A stretch of DNA of 64,000 nucleotides. It comes from an uncultured Lachnospiraceae bacterium. GTDB taxonomy: Bacteria; Bacillota; Clostridia; Lachnospirales; Lachnospiraceae. Under the pieces are notes generated by a model. It was not told where the DNA came from, made no database searches, and was given only the letters and a program-made list of their open reading frames with translations. The stretch spans positions 81,254 to 145,253 of the forward strand of contig CAMRSM010000004.1 of assembly GCA_947053345.1 (NCBI GenBank), in the 5' to 3' direction. Below, one piece after another: positions 27,260 through 36,806 of this stretch. The position numbers and the translations under genes were made by a program. The first letter of the stretch is position 1, and each line of letters starts with the position of its first letter.

Positions 27260-28507
27260 ATGGAACCATTCAATGACGCAGAAATTGAAACGCTCGTTGC
27301 CGAGCAGCTAAAGATCATGAAAAAGGGAACACTTGAAATCTTACAGGAAGATGAACTTGCCGGAAAGATCCGCCGCTCCGTGACCGGGCATAAGCCTCTC
27401 ACCATCAAACTTGGGCTTGACCCAAGTGCACCGGACATTCATCTCGGCCATACCGTCGTGCTCCGCAAGGTACGCCAGATGCAGGAATTCGGGCATCGGG
27501 TAGTCATCATCATCGGGGATTTTACCGGGAAAATCGGTGACCCGACCGGACGCTCCAAAACAAGGAAACAACTTTCCGAGGAGCAGGTACGGGAAAACGC
27601 TGCAACTTACATGGAGCAGATATTCAAAGTCCTTGACCGCGAAAAAACGGAAGTGCGCTTCAACAGCGAATGGCTGGCAAAGCTTGACTTTGAAGCCGTC
27701 ATACGCCTGGCGGCAAGCACGACCGTAGCAAGGCTGCTGGAGCGGGAGGACTTCTCAAACCGCTACCATAAACAGGAGCCTATCGGCCTGCACGAATTTT
27801 TTTACCCATTGATGCAGGCATATGATTCCGCCCATATCCACGCGGACATCGAACTCGGCGGAACTGACCAGACTTTCAATATTTTAATGGGCCGCACACT
27901 GCAAAAATCAATGGGGCAGGAGGCACAGATCGCTGTTTTCATGCCGCTTCTGGAAGGGCTTGATGGCGTGGAAAAAATGAGCAAAAGCCTTGGGAATTAC
28001 ATCGGGGTGGACGAAGCACCCGAAGTCATGTTCAAAAAAGCAATGGAAGTCCCGGATCATCTGATCCTGCGCTACTTCGAGCTTGTCACCGACCTGCACC
28101 CGGATGAGATTGAGGCACTTTCCACAAGGCTTAACGGCGGGGAAAACCCAAGAAACATCAAAATTCTTCTGGCAGAAAATATAACCGGGCTCTATCACGG
28201 CGCACAGGCAGCCGCCAAAGCAAAAGAATATTTCCTCTCTGTCTTTTCCGGTGGGGAACTGCCGAAGGATATGCCGCATATCACATGCTCGGAGGGTGAA
28301 AAAACGCTGCTGGACATCGTTCCCCATCTTGTGGCAAAAGGGGTTGTCACGTCCGGGAGCGATTTTCGCCGGCTTATAAAGCAGGGGGGAGTGTCAATGA
28401 ACGGAACCAGGGTAGCAGAAGCCAATATGCCCCTCGACATACCGGAGGCAGTGTTAAAAATCGGCAAGAAAAATTTCCTGTGTTTTGACACGGTTCTGGA
28501 TTCATGA
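27260..28507 (+). CDS. tyrS: Tyrosyl-tRNA synthetase (TyrZ-like)
   Basis: 415 residues, class I synthetase that attaches tyrosine to tRNA-Tyr. The HIGH-equivalent is HLGH (61-64) in DPSAPDIHLGH, KMSKS is near 237, and a C-terminal S4 domain (FRRLIKQGGVSMNGTRV) is present. The arrangement fits the TyrZ type rather than the E. coli-like TyrS. GTGAGGAAATAT precedes ATG 27260. Expression is expected to depend on the T-box at 26562-26947, about 310 bases upstream; the intervening leader has no gene I can support. Confidence 0.93.
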   Translation: MEPFNDAEIETLVAEQLKIMKKGTLEILQEDELAGKIRRSVTGHKPLTIKLGLDPSAPDIHLGHTVVLRKVRQMQEFGHRVVIIIGDFTGKIGDPTGRSKTRKQLSEEQVRENAATYMEQIFKVLDREKTEVRFNSEWLAKLDFEAVIRLAASTTVARLLEREDFSNRYHKQEPIGLHEFFYPLMQAYDSAHIHADIELGGTDQTFNILMGRTLQKSMGQEAQIAVFMPLLEGLDGVEKMSKSLGNYIGVDEAPEVMFKKAMEVPDHLILRYFELVTDLHPDEIEALSTRLNGGENPRNIKILLAENITGLYHGAQAAAKAKEYFLSVFSGGELPKDMPHITCSEGEKTLLDIVPHLVAKGVVTSGSDFRRLIKQGGVSMNGTRVAEANMPLDIPEAVLKIGKKNFLCFDTVLDS

Positions 28508-28690
28508 TATAATGTCGTCAGACATGATACCGGCGCTGATTTGCCGTCCGACCAGAGGGCGGGCAATTTCCCTGGCAAATCATGTGCATGCCCGCAGGGA
28601 AGCATGTCCGGAGGACATGATATACTATCGGCAGATTTTATACCAACACTGATTTGCCATCCGGCCAACCGGATCACACTGGAAGGGCAT
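28503..28690 (+). repeat. Multi-hairpin intergenic element, copy B
   Basis: It starts at the tyrS stop. Hairpin I is TATAATGTC/GACATGATA, hairpin II TGATTTGCC/GGCAAATCA with an AGGG/CCCT inner stem, and hairpin III CATGTCC/GGACATG. A degenerate second unit (TGATTTGCC then ATCCGG/CCGGAT) follows. Stem bases differ from copy A in matched pairs. Confidence 0.8.
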
Positions 28691-28744
28691 AGTAAAATTC
28701 CACAAAATCCACGTCGGTTATCATCGGCAGAAACGGAGACAGAC

Positions 28745-29227
28745 ATGCAGGAATCAAAAATATTCCGGGCTCCTTCGGTCTTTTTATATATTGTATTTAT
28801 CCTTGTCGGCATCATGATGCTCGGCGGTGCAGTCATGCTAGGTTACAATTCCTATCGTTTCCGTCAGGAAGCCCAAAAAGTTACCGCCACGGTTTCCGAT
28901 ATCCGGGAAAGCATAGATTCGGACGGCGATACTCATTATATGGTATATATTACCTATGAATATCAGAATGAGATCTATCGCGATGTGCCCCTCGACTACC
29001 ACCGGGGCACATCGCGGATCGGCGACAAGGTATCTGTCTGGTGCTCGCGCGAAGATCCGCGCAACATCCAGTCCGGTTCCGGCATGGTAACCGCATGCGC
29101 CTGCCTTGGCATCAGCGGGATAATATTTTTGGCTCTGGGAACCGTACCAAGTATCATTGCAAAAAGAATGAAAGGAAATAAAGCATTTATAATAAAATCT
29201 CCGTTTGATCGATGGCTGCAGAAATAA
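28745..29227 (+). CDS. DUF3592-like membrane protein
   Basis: 160 residues with two membrane helices (VFLYIVFILVGIMMLGGAVML at the N-terminus and ACLGISGIIFLALGTVPSII near the C-terminus) flanking an external or periplasm-like beta domain with ITYEYQNEIYRDVPL and GDKVSVWCSREDPRNI, the DUF3592 pattern. Function is unknown. GGAG precedes ATG 28745; the longer in-frame extension runs through the repeat element and is rejected. Confidence 0.75.
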   Translation: MQESKIFRAPSVFLYIVFILVGIMMLGGAVMLGYNSYRFRQEAQKVTATVSDIRESIDSDGDTHYMVYITYEYQNEIYRDVPLDYHRGTSRIGDKVSVWCSREDPRNIQSGSGMVTACACLGISGIIFLALGTVPSIIAKRMKGNKAFIIKSPFDRWLQK

Positions 29228-29906
29228 CAGGATAGTTTACAAATCCCGTTTTTATACCTTTGAAGGGCAAAACTTGATTTGTGCCTTTACCGTTACCAGA
29301 TCCTTAATTTATAAAACAGTGCTTCACTCCATTGCAGTGTTATGGGATTCCCTGTCATGATCCTGGATCCCAATATGGATATGCCCTGGCTGACATGGAC
29401 AGGCAAATTCCCGCCCTACCATATCAAAAACCGGGAAAATATCTGTAAATCTTGGTGCTGTCCCCTGTCCTCAACATTCACAAAAACGTAAGCGGCGAAA
29501 TGTTTATTCCGCCGCTTACGTTTTTGCTGCTTCTGCACGCCCTTATTGCTGCCCCAAGATCCTTGAATCCATATTCTGGTACTGGTCTTTTTACCATAGT
29601 TATTCACCCTGTTATATTTTATTGTTTCTCTTTGAAATGCTGCGCAATTCTATTTGTCAGCAAGATAATCCATAATAGTACATTTTTAGTTTCGGCAGTG
29701 TGGGACACGTTTTATCAAGGAAAGAAAAACTACACATTATCTACTTGTGATTTATGCAGTCAGGCAAGAAAAGCAAATATCAATTACCGAATAGCCGCTC
29801 TCTTTTTTGTGCAAGAATAGAGAGGAAAAATTTAAGAATAAGCCTTATAATAATAAAGGAAAATATATGTGAGTAGGGCACAATATCTACGATAAGGAGG
29901 TATCTC
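29228..29906. other. Long intergenic stretch, AT-richer than the surroundings
   Basis: About 680 bases without a supportable gene. It contains the bidirectional hairpin at 29482-29525. Open frames on both strands (29452-29820 plus; 29416-29607 minus) have no family resemblance. The base composition shift starts here and continues through the AraC-like gene, suggesting acquired DNA. Confidence 0.5.
29482..29525. terminator. Bidirectional rho-independent terminator
   Basis: ACGTAAGCGGCG pairs with CGCCGCTTACGT, flanked by A5 on the left and T5 on the right, so it would work on either strand. Confidence 0.75.
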
Positions 29907-30755
29907 ATGGAATGGGTTGAAAGATTAAACCAAAGTATGAACTATATTGAGGAACATTTGACAAGCCAAATTGACTATGAACAGCTCGGGCGGATTGCCT
30001 GCTGCTCCACCTATCACTACCAGAGGATGTTTACTTATATGGCGGGTATCACTCTGGCAGAGTATATCCGAAGAAGAAAAATGTCCTTAGCCGCGGTAGA
30101 GTTGCAGGGTGGGAATGAACGGATTATTGATATTGCGGAGAAGTACGGTTACCATTCCCCAACTGCATTTAACAGGGCGTTTCAGTCTTTTCACGGGATA
30201 GCCCCCTCGTCCGTGAAAGACAAAGGTGTATCCGTAAAATCTTTTTCCCCTATTGTATTTAGAATTGCTGTAAAAGGAGCGACAGAAATGAATTATCGAA
30301 TTGAAACCAAAGAAGCATTCCGGATTATTGGCGTATCTGCACCGCTTGATAAGGAAATGGAAAATAATTTTATAGTCGTGCCTAAGATGTGGCAGGATGC
30401 CGCTGTAAATGGAACAATACAGAAACTGGCAGGAATGATGGATACACCGCTAATGGGACTTTTGGGCGTGAGTGCCTGCAATGATGAAGAACAATGGAAA
30501 TATTTTATTGCCGTTTCCAGTACAAAAGTAAGTGATGAATTTGAAGAATATACCGTGCCCGCGGCTACTTGGGCAATCTTTTCAGGAACAGGGACAAACC
30601 AGTCAATACAGGAACTGGAACAGCGCATTGTAACAGAATGGCTTCCGGCCTCCGGGTATGAATATGCCAACGCCCCTGATATTGAGGTTTACTTAAATCC
30701 AGATCCACAGAACGCACAATATGAGGTATGGATACCAGTGGCAAAAAAGGGATAA
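29907..30755 (+). CDS. AraC-family regulator with GyrI-like effector domain
   Basis: 282 residues. The N-terminal ~110 are two AraC-type helix-turn-helix motifs (LGRIACCSTYHYQRMF and IAEKYGYHSPTAFNRAF). The C-terminal ~150 residues, beginning NYRIETKEAFRIIGVS, are a GyrI/SOUL-like effector domain (VPAATWAIFSGTG). It should bind a small molecule and regulate nearby genes. AAGGAGG precedes the ATG. Its frame is AT-rich compared with the genes to the left and right. The downstream gene starts 11 bases after its stop and is probably co-transcribed. Confidence 0.88.
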   Translation: MEWVERLNQSMNYIEEHLTSQIDYEQLGRIACCSTYHYQRMFTYMAGITLAEYIRRRKMSLAAVELQGGNERIIDIAEKYGYHSPTAFNRAFQSFHGIAPSSVKDKGVSVKSFSPIVFRIAVKGATEMNYRIETKEAFRIIGVSAPLDKEMENNFIVVPKMWQDAAVNGTIQKLAGMMDTPLMGLLGVSACNDEEQWKYFIAVSSTKVSDEFEEYTVPAATWAIFSGTGTNQSIQELEQRIVTEWLPASGYEYANAPDIEVYLNPDPQNAQYEVWIPVAKKG

Positions 30756-30766
30756 CGGGGGGACTT

Positions 30767-31237
30767 ATGAACCAGAAATTTAATATGTTTATGGAAACGG
30801 TTGACGGGCGTTTCCATAGTTTTGTAAACCAAATTAACAAATATCTAACAGAAAACGGCTGTAAGTGTGATATTAAACTGCAAAAAAGCGGATATGTTGT
30901 GTCCTATGTACTAAATAGCAGCAAAAAGACTTTAGCAACATTTGTATCCCGAAAAACGGGGATGAAACTCCGCATTTATCCCGAACATATACAGGAATAT
31001 CAAAGTTTTCTTGATACACTCCCCGAAAAGGTAAAAAGGGAAATCAAGAAAGCTTCCGTCTGCAAACGGCTTGTCAATCCCGATGACTGTAATCCAAAAT
31101 GTGTAATGGGATATACCTTTGTGTTGGATGGTGAACAGTACCAGAGATGCCGTTACATGGCGTTTCAGCCCACACTGAGCGAGGAAAACAATCCATATAT
31201 AAAGCAGTTTTTAGAGAAAGAATTGCAGGCATTGTAA
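30767..31237 (+). CDS. Hypothetical protein, 156 aa
   Basis: A basic soluble protein starting MNQKFNMFMETVDGRF. Four cysteines in the C-terminal half (VCKRLVNPDDCNPKCVMGY and QRCRYMAF) could bind metal. I have no family name. It starts 11 bases after the AraC-like gene with a GGGGGG site and shares its AT-rich composition. A hairpin terminator follows at 31297-31343. Confidence 0.75.
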   Translation: MNQKFNMFMETVDGRFHSFVNQINKYLTENGCKCDIKLQKSGYVVSYVLNSSKKTLATFVSRKTGMKLRIYPEHIQEYQSFLDTLPEKVKREIKKASVCKRLVNPDDCNPKCVMGYTFVLDGEQYQRCRYMAFQPTLSEENNPYIKQFLEKELQAL

Positions 31238-31296
31238 TGATAGAGTAAGGGCTTTTATACATCCACTCTCAAAGACAGAGTTCTATTATACAACAG

Positions 31297-31343
31297 AAAA
31301 GCAGAGAACGACCGCTAATGAAAGTGATATGTTCCCTGCTTTT
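31297..31343 (+). terminator. Hairpin terminator after the AraC-like operon
   Basis: AAAAGCAGAGAAC pairs with GTTCCCTGCTTTT (one mismatch) around a 21-base loop; the T4 end serves as a short tail. Confidence 0.55.
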
Positions 31344-31436
31344 GCCTGCACCCTGTCTGTCAGCGTTAATGATAAGCTGTTGTGAATACCGCCTTAAAAC
31401 TAATGTGTCTGTGATTTTTATTTTGTATGCCCGTCC

Positions 31437-32204
31437 TTATAAGCGAACTTTCCTTTTCTGCTGCCAGCCCGCCGCCATCACTGCAGCTTTTGCCGGGAGC
31501 AGCTTTGCCCCCGCCGCCGCGAACTTCATCAGAAGCGTCGGCACAATAACCGTCTTTTTCTTCCGGAACATCATATCAAGCGCGTAGCCCGCGCAGTACC
31601 CCGGGCGGATTCCTTTCAGCGCGAACTCAACATTCGCGACCGCGTTAAATTCCGTGTCAACCGGTCCAGGACAAAGACAGCCGACATAAACCCCGCTGCC
31701 CGCCTCTTCCAGCTCCTGCGCCACTGCCCGCGTCAGGCTTGTGACATAGGCTTTTGTCGCGTAGTAAGTCGCCATGTACGGTCCTGCCGGAAGAAGCCCC
31801 GCACAGGATGCCACATTGAGCAAATATCCGCTTCCCCGCTCCTCAAAACGGCGGATCATCCGCTTTGTCAAAAGATGCAGGGCGGCAACGTTCAACCGGA
31901 TCATATCCAAATCCTTGTCCAGATCCGTTTCCACAAACTCCCCGCAATCCCCAAAACCTGCATTGTTGATAAATACTTCCACGTTCTTTTCGGAAAGCCA
32001 CTCGCAAAGTTGTTCACACTCCGCCCGCTGGGTCAGATCCGCCGCGAAAACCTCACATTCCGTTTTAAGGCGCTTTGCAAGCAGCTTGAGGCGCTCTTCC
32101 CGCCGCGCCACCAGCACGGGCGTATACCCCTTGGCCGCAAGGCGCTTCGCAAACTCCATCCCGATGCCGGAACTTGCCCCGGTAATCACCGCATATTTTT
32201 TCAT
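31437..32204 (-). CDS. Short-chain dehydrogenase/reductase
   Basis: 255 residues. The nucleotide-binding motif TGASSGIG is at residues 8-15, NNAG appears in VFINNAGFGDCGE, and the catalytic Ser and YxxxK lie in VASCAGLLPAGPYMATYYATK. It is a classical NAD(P)-dependent oxidoreductase of unknown substrate. A C-terminal hydrophobic/basic tail may tie it to the membrane. GGAAGGAGGAC precedes ATG 32204. Confidence 0.88.
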   Translation of the reverse strand: MKKYAVITGASSGIGMEFAKRLAAKGYTPVLVARREERLKLLAKRLKTECEVFAADLTQRAECEQLCEWLSEKNVEVFINNAGFGDCGEFVETDLDKDLDMIRLNVAALHLLTKRMIRRFEERGSGYLLNVASCAGLLPAGPYMATYYATKAYVTSLTRAVAQELEEAGSGVYVGCLCPGPVDTEFNAVANVEFALKGIRPGYCAGYALDMMFRKKKTVIVPTLLMKFAAAGAKLLPAKAAVMAAGWQQKRKVRL

Positions 32205-32315
32205 GTAGTCCTCCTTCCATACAGCCGTTATTCTGTCAACTTGGCAGACTACAATTCCGCCATGCTCCTTAAATCCTTCCGGCATTCCTGCCTTATTTGC
32301 TCCACAAAGAAAAAG

Positions 32316-33071
32316 TTAAGCCGCATAATCAATATTTTTACCGCGCTGCCGGATAGCTTCCTGCGCTTCCTTCGCCTTTTTATAAGGGTTTTCTTCCTGC
32401 GAAAAGCGGATGGTCGTGTTCGTCGTACCGCCCGAAACATATGTGCGGCCGCATTCCGGGCAGATTGCCGTATGGATCATAACGGAGGCACTGACCACCT
32501 CCCCGCCCTTTTCTGCCGCTTCCTTGTAAGCATTGGAAACATGTTCGCCCTCATGCGCGCGGACAGCCGCCCCCGCTGCTTCCGGGGAAATGTGTGCCGC
32601 CGATTTAAATGAAACATTCTCGTCCGAACCATCCTGATATTTGCGCTCCTTACAGGTCTGGCATTCTTCCGGCGAAGACTTGCGGCCTGCCTTTTTCTGA
32701 GCGTCCGGGTCTTCCGCCTCTGCCGGGGATGTTCCTCCCTGTGCTTCCTGCCCGGACGGCAGCGGCACGCCTGCCGCATTCAACACCTTTTCCGGCACCG
32801 CTCTCCACGGGATACCTGCCCGCAGCGGTACCCCCGCCGCGATCCCATCGGCAGTTCCGGCCGGAAACTGTGCCGCTGCGCTTCTGCTGACATCTCCCGC
32901 CGTATTCCGGCTGCCATCCCCTGCAAAAATTGCGTCCGCCGATGCGGATTCCGGATAAACAACGCTGTCCGCCCCGGAAGATGCCGCAGTACCTGCTGCC
33001 TGCGCCGTTCTACCCGTATAATAAGGGTTCATATACATATTATAACCATTTACAATTCCTGTAACCGCCAT
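32316..33071 (-). CDS. Putative metalloprotease, CJM1_0395/SprA-related family
   Basis: 251 residues. A long Ala/Gly/Pro-rich, probably disordered N-terminal half is followed by CQTCKERKYQDGSDENVSFK (metal-binding or structural cysteines) and the zinc-protease-like motif HEGEHV. A second pair CPECG with YVSGG and TTNTTI follows. This is the pattern of the SprA-related/CJM1_0395 group, whose activity is inferred only. AGGAGGAATGGAT supports ATG 33071 over 33077. Confidence 0.75.
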   Translation of the reverse strand: MAVTGIVNGYNMYMNPYYTGRTAQAAGTAASSGADSVVYPESASADAIFAGDGSRNTAGDVSRSAAAQFPAGTADGIAAGVPLRAGIPWRAVPEKVLNAAGVPLPSGQEAQGGTSPAEAEDPDAQKKAGRKSSPEECQTCKERKYQDGSDENVSFKSAAHISPEAAGAAVRAHEGEHVSNAYKEAAEKGGEVVSASVMIHTAICPECGRTYVSGGTTNTTIRFSQEENPYKKAKEAQEAIRQRGKNIDYAA

Positions 33072-33325
33072 ATCCATTCCTCCTCTCGGTCTTCATCCCT
33101 TTCAAGAAAACACGGATGCATATCCGGTGCGGAAAATGTTTTAACAACATTCCCCTACAACATCAAGTTCCGGCATTACACCCAAAAATCGTTCCGCCAA
33201 TAAAAACCCGTGGAAGCGCTGCAAACATATATTATTTTATTCTTAATCATAGCACATTTTGGCATCTGCGTCAAACACTGCAAACCGGATTTGACCAAAT
33301 TCTTTCCGAATTTTGCATTTTCCTC

Positions 33326-33354
33326 TTGCACTTTGCCCAAAACTATCTTACAAT
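33326..33354 (+). promoter_or_regulatory. Promoter of the yitT-like gene
   Basis: TTGCAC (33326-33331) and TACAAT (33349-33354), 17 bases apart, about 100 bases before the start. The rest of the 33072-33450 intergenic region is AT-rich with nothing else recognised. Confidence 0.6.
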
Positions 33355-33450
33355 GTATCCTGCTTCCTGAATTTATCCGGAAATTAACTTAAACGGCGGC
33401 TTCCGGGGTAAACAAATATTTTTGGACAATCAAAGAAAGGCAAATTTTCA

Positions 33451-34329
33451 ATGAAAGAAAAACTCGGCAAAAATGAAATATGGCGTTTTTTGATGGTCGC
33501 GGCCGGCACGATCATTTTTTCCAGCGCCATCAACCTTTTCCTCACCCCGTTAAAGCTTTACAACGGCGGCGCGCTCGGTATCGCACAGCTCACACGTACC
33601 ATATTGGTTGACCGGCTGCATCTGATCAATTCACCGAACATCGACATCTCGGGTATTGTATATTTCATCCTCAATGTTCCACTGTTCCTGCTTGCCTACA
33701 AGGGGGTCAGCCGGCTTTTTTTCTTTAAGACCGCTATGTCCGTGCTGCTCACGACATTCATCGTGACGGTCATCCCGGTGCCGGATCCTCTCCTCATCGA
33801 TGAACCGCTGACTTCCTGCATCATCGGCGGACTTATGTACGGTGTGGGAGTGGGGCTTTGCCTGTACGCGGGTGGTTCCGGCGGCGGCATTGATATTCTC
33901 GGCATTTATTTCAGCAAACGCTACCGCAATTTCAGCGTCGGCAAAGTCAATATCCTGATCAACGGCGTGATTTATCTGATCTGTGCACTTATGTTTGACC
34001 TGCAGACCGCAGTGTACTGTATCATCTACGCCGCGCTCTCCTCCTTTGCGGTTGACCGTGCGCACTCACAGAATATTATGATACAGGTGACGATCTTTAC
34101 AAAGAAAAGCGGTGTAGCCGATGCGATCATGAAAGAAATTTACCGCGGCGTGACGGAATGGAAAGGTGACGGTGCCTACACGCACGAATCGACCAATATT
34201 TTAGTCACAGCAGTTTCCAAATACGAGATTAATCTTGTGCGCCGCACGGTGCAGGAAATTGACCCGAACGCATTCATTATTTATAATAAGATTTTGAACA
34301 TTGACGGGAATTATTTAAAGAAGCTGTAA
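33451..34329 (+). CDS. YitT family membrane protein (DUF2179)
   Basis: 292 residues. Five to six membrane helices (for example FLMVAAGTIIFSSAINLFL and VGLCLYAGGSGGGIDILGIY) carry the YitT GGxxG signature (NGGALGIAQL). The C-terminal DUF2179 domain has MIQVTIFTKKSGVADAIMKE and ESTNILVTAV. Members are widespread in Firmicutes; the substrate is not known. The frame is complete and of usual length. A terminator hairpin follows. Confidence 0.9.
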   Translation: MKEKLGKNEIWRFLMVAAGTIIFSSAINLFLTPLKLYNGGALGIAQLTRTILVDRLHLINSPNIDISGIVYFILNVPLFLLAYKGVSRLFFFKTAMSVLLTTFIVTVIPVPDPLLIDEPLTSCIIGGLMYGVGVGLCLYAGGSGGGIDILGIYFSKRYRNFSVGKVNILINGVIYLICALMFDLQTAVYCIIYAALSSFAVDRAHSQNIMIQVTIFTKKSGVADAIMKEIYRGVTEWKGDGAYTHESTNILVTAVSKYEINLVRRTVQEIDPNAFIIYNKILNIDGNYLKKL

Positions 34330-34362
34330 GGCTGAGGATACAAAGAAGCATCCATATCATTA

Positions 34363-34438
34363 GAATAACCCCTTCCATACGCAGGAACACGCGAACGCAA
34401 AGCCTGAAATACGTATGTGAGGGGGTATTCTTTTTTTA
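34363..34438 (+). terminator. Rho-independent terminator after yitT-like gene
   Basis: GAATAACCCC...ATACG pairs with CGTAT...GGGGGTATTC (one mismatch) followed by T7. Confidence 0.7.
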
Positions 34439-34478
34439 TACGGCGGATCAAATAGACTGCCATGCCCCCCGCCGCTAT

Positions 34479-35780
34479 TTATCGTTCCGGTGCTTTTTTA
34501 CAAGAAACCACAACCGTTACCCTTCCACCGCACACTTCGCCGCCCACATCCTTGGCATTTCCGATTGTGAGCATACCCCCGCATTTCCCGCAGAGAATGC
34601 TGCAAATATACAACCCCAGCCCAAAATGTGTCTTGTCGGGTTCTTTCTCATCACGGAAAAACGGTTCGGCGGCACAGCGCAGCGCCTCGCCGCTAAAACC
34701 TTTTCCGTCATCTTTTACCACAAAGACAAACATCCCCTTCTCCACGGCACATCTTACAGAGACACATTCCTGTGCATAACGGCATGCGTTGGAAACAAGA
34801 TTCTCATAAATCTGGAGCACCAGTTCGACATCAAAGTAAAAATTACCCTCCCCCTGCCAGGACAGCACAAACCGCTTCCCACCGCATAGCAGCTCCCCTG
34901 TCTGACGGAAGCTGTTTTCAACCTGCTGTGCTGGAACCAAGGCAGGACTTGGCACAATATCCCCAAGCTTCTGCACCGAATTCATCGTCTGTGTATAATG
35001 CTCCAGCCGGACGATCTGACTGCTCATCATACCGAGCACTTCTAGTAACTTTTCCTCTGGCACATTCCCACCCGGTACGTACTTTTCCAGAAAATCCGCG
35101 TAGCCGCGCAGGACGGTCAGCGGTGTGCGAAGGTCATGCGAAAACGCGGCATTTAAACGCTTCCGCTCCTCAAGGGAGCGCCAGAGCTGCCGGTTGCTGT
35201 CATACAAGGCCAGGCGCATCTCATCAAACGCGCGGCATAGTATGCCAAACTCATTCGGCTTGTTGTATTCCAGACGGAAATCCAGCTGGTTATCCGCAAT
35301 CCGCCTTGAAGCATCCAAAAGCAGCCTGATCGGCTCTTTCAACTCGCGGTTATAAAACAATTTGCCTGTCAGGTATACGCTGAACAAAATCCATGCCGGA
35401 ATCATGAAAAACTGAAGCAATGTAATAATATCATAAGCCGCATTACTACCTTCATAACTGCCGGGGCTTTTTGTATGATCGTAATATATCACTCCGGGTT
35501 CTATATACCAATATTCATATCCCTCATCCCATTCATTTTCGGCGTTGTGCTGGTAGGTCCAATGATCCTGCAGATAATTCGTCAGGTTACCGATCACAAT
35601 CGAACCTGTAAACCCCAAAACGATACAGACCGGAAGATATAGCCCAAAGCGCCATTTCAATTGCGCGGAATTATCGTGTATGTTTTTTTTTAATTTCTGC
35701 CAGCGGGAATATTTATTTTTTCCCCGCTTTTTCCGGCGGAAGATCCCTCTTCCTTTTTCTTCTTTTTTGATTTTTTTCAT
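34479..35780 (-). CDS. Sensor histidine kinase
   Basis: 433 residues. A basic N-terminus precedes two membrane helices (FGLYLPVCIVLGFTGSIVIG and FFMIPAWILFSVYL) around a ~70-residue extracytoplasmic loop rich in Tyr. HAMP-like sequence follows, then the phospho-acceptor box FSHDLRTPL and the HATPase boxes NLVSNACRYA, DDGKGF and GLGLYI. It should autophosphorylate in response to an envelope signal and pass phosphate to the regulator encoded 38 bases upstream. No ABC transporter lies beside it, so the target is not obvious. Confidence 0.9.
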   Translation of the reverse strand: MKKIKKEEKGRGIFRRKKRGKNKYSRWQKLKKNIHDNSAQLKWRFGLYLPVCIVLGFTGSIVIGNLTNYLQDHWTYQHNAENEWDEGYEYWYIEPGVIYYDHTKSPGSYEGSNAAYDIITLLQFFMIPAWILFSVYLTGKLFYNRELKEPIRLLLDASRRIADNQLDFRLEYNKPNEFGILCRAFDEMRLALYDSNRQLWRSLEERKRLNAAFSHDLRTPLTVLRGYADFLEKYVPGGNVPEEKLLEVLGMMSSQIVRLEHYTQTMNSVQKLGDIVPSPALVPAQQVENSFRQTGELLCGGKRFVLSWQGEGNFYFDVELVLQIYENLVSNACRYAQECVSVRCAVEKGMFVFVVKDDGKGFSGEALRCAAEPFFRDEKEPDKTHFGLGLYICSILCGKCGGMLTIGNAKDVGGEVCGGRVTVVVSCKKAPER

Positions 35781-35818
35781 CTTTATGATTTTCTCCTGCC
35801 CGTTTTACATGGCATCCC

Positions 35819-36490
35819 TTATTTTACCCATTTATACCCCATGCCCCACACCGTCTCCAGATGGTATCCCTCCTGGCACGCGGAAAGCTTCGCCCGGATC
35901 CTGCGCACATGCTCCGCGATCACCATGCTGTCACCTTCCGCGTCGTAGCCCCATATTTTCTCATATATCCGTTCTTTGTCAAACACTTGTCCGCAGTTTA
36001 ATGAAAGCAGCTCAAGGATCTGAAACTCCTTTTTGGCAAATTCAATGTTTTCCCCATCCACCGCAACGGCCTTCGCAGAATAATCAATCGTCAGGCGGCC
36101 AAAAAAACGCACATTTTTCTGCGCCTCCCCGCGGTGATCCCTGCGGATATGTGCCGCCACCCGAGCACCCAGCTCATCAATCGAAAAGGGTTTTAACATA
36201 TAATCATCCCCGCCCGCCGCAAAGCCCGCAATCTTATCGCTATCCTCGATCCGCGCCGTCAGAAATAAAATCGGGCAGGAGACATAATCCCTTACTTGTC
36301 TGCAAACACTCAAACCGTCCCCGTCCGGCATATTGACATCCAGCAGGATCATATCCGGGTTTTTCTTCATATTTTCCACGGCTTCCCTGCCGTTTTTCGC
36401 CGTTATCACCTCGTACCCGTTGATCTCAAAATAATCCTTCAGCAGGCTGAGCACATCCGGCTCATCGTCCGCAACCAATATTTTATACAT
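35819..36490 (-). CDS. OmpR/PhoB-family response regulator
   Basis: 223 residues. The receiver domain has DDEPD at the N-terminus, phospho-acceptor Asp in LLDVNMPDGDG, and KPF. The C-terminal winged helix ends ETVWGMGYKW. ATG 36490 (MYKILVADDE) is the start, with GGAAG upstream; a 40-residue extension is rejected. It pairs with the kinase at 34479-35780 and precedes it in transcription. Confidence 0.9.
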   Translation of the reverse strand: MYKILVADDEPDVLSLLKDYFEINGYEVITAKNGREAVENMKKNPDMILLDVNMPDGDGLSVCRQVRDYVSCPILFLTARIEDSDKIAGFAAGGDDYMLKPFSIDELGARVAAHIRRDHRGEAQKNVRFFGRLTIDYSAKAVAVDGENIEFAKKEFQILELLSLNCGQVFDKERIYEKIWGYDAEGDSMVIAEHVRRIRAKLSACQEGYHLETVWGMGYKWVK

Positions 36491-36734
36491 GGGAATCACT
36501 TCCATTTCCTGATAATTTTTTAGAAAGACGCATGTAAATCCCGTCTTAACACCGAACACTCGCTGCCAGGGGGAAATTTCCTTTGCAAACTCCGTATGCC
36601 ACCTAGACATCCATCCGCCGCATAACTGTATTATATGTTCTATTTATCAATATTTTATCAACCACACCCGTTTTCTAAATAAAACAGGGTGTGGGAAGAT
36701 CCAGCTCCGGATGCCAACACATAAAATAAACTGC

Positions 36735-36775
36735 CGCGGAACACAAAGTCCCACGGCACAGGATCCGCCCAAGTA
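36735..36775 (-). terminator. Possible terminator after spmB-like gene
   Basis: A TGCCG..GG/CC.CGGCA hairpin (36742-36767) is followed on the minus strand by TTTATTTTATG; it lies about 40 bases beyond the SpmB stop. Confidence 0.4.
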
Positions 36776-36806
36776 TATGATTCCCTGAAAGAACCCGATC
36801 ATTCTG

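Noticed and set aside
28541..28744. In-frame N-terminal extension of the DUF3592-like gene
   Set aside because: It is read-through of the hairpin repeat; the ATG at 28745 with GGAG and a membrane helix start is the natural one.
29452..29820. 122-codon plus-strand frame
   Set aside because: Starts within a terminator hairpin, has no ribosome binding site and no recognisable domain.
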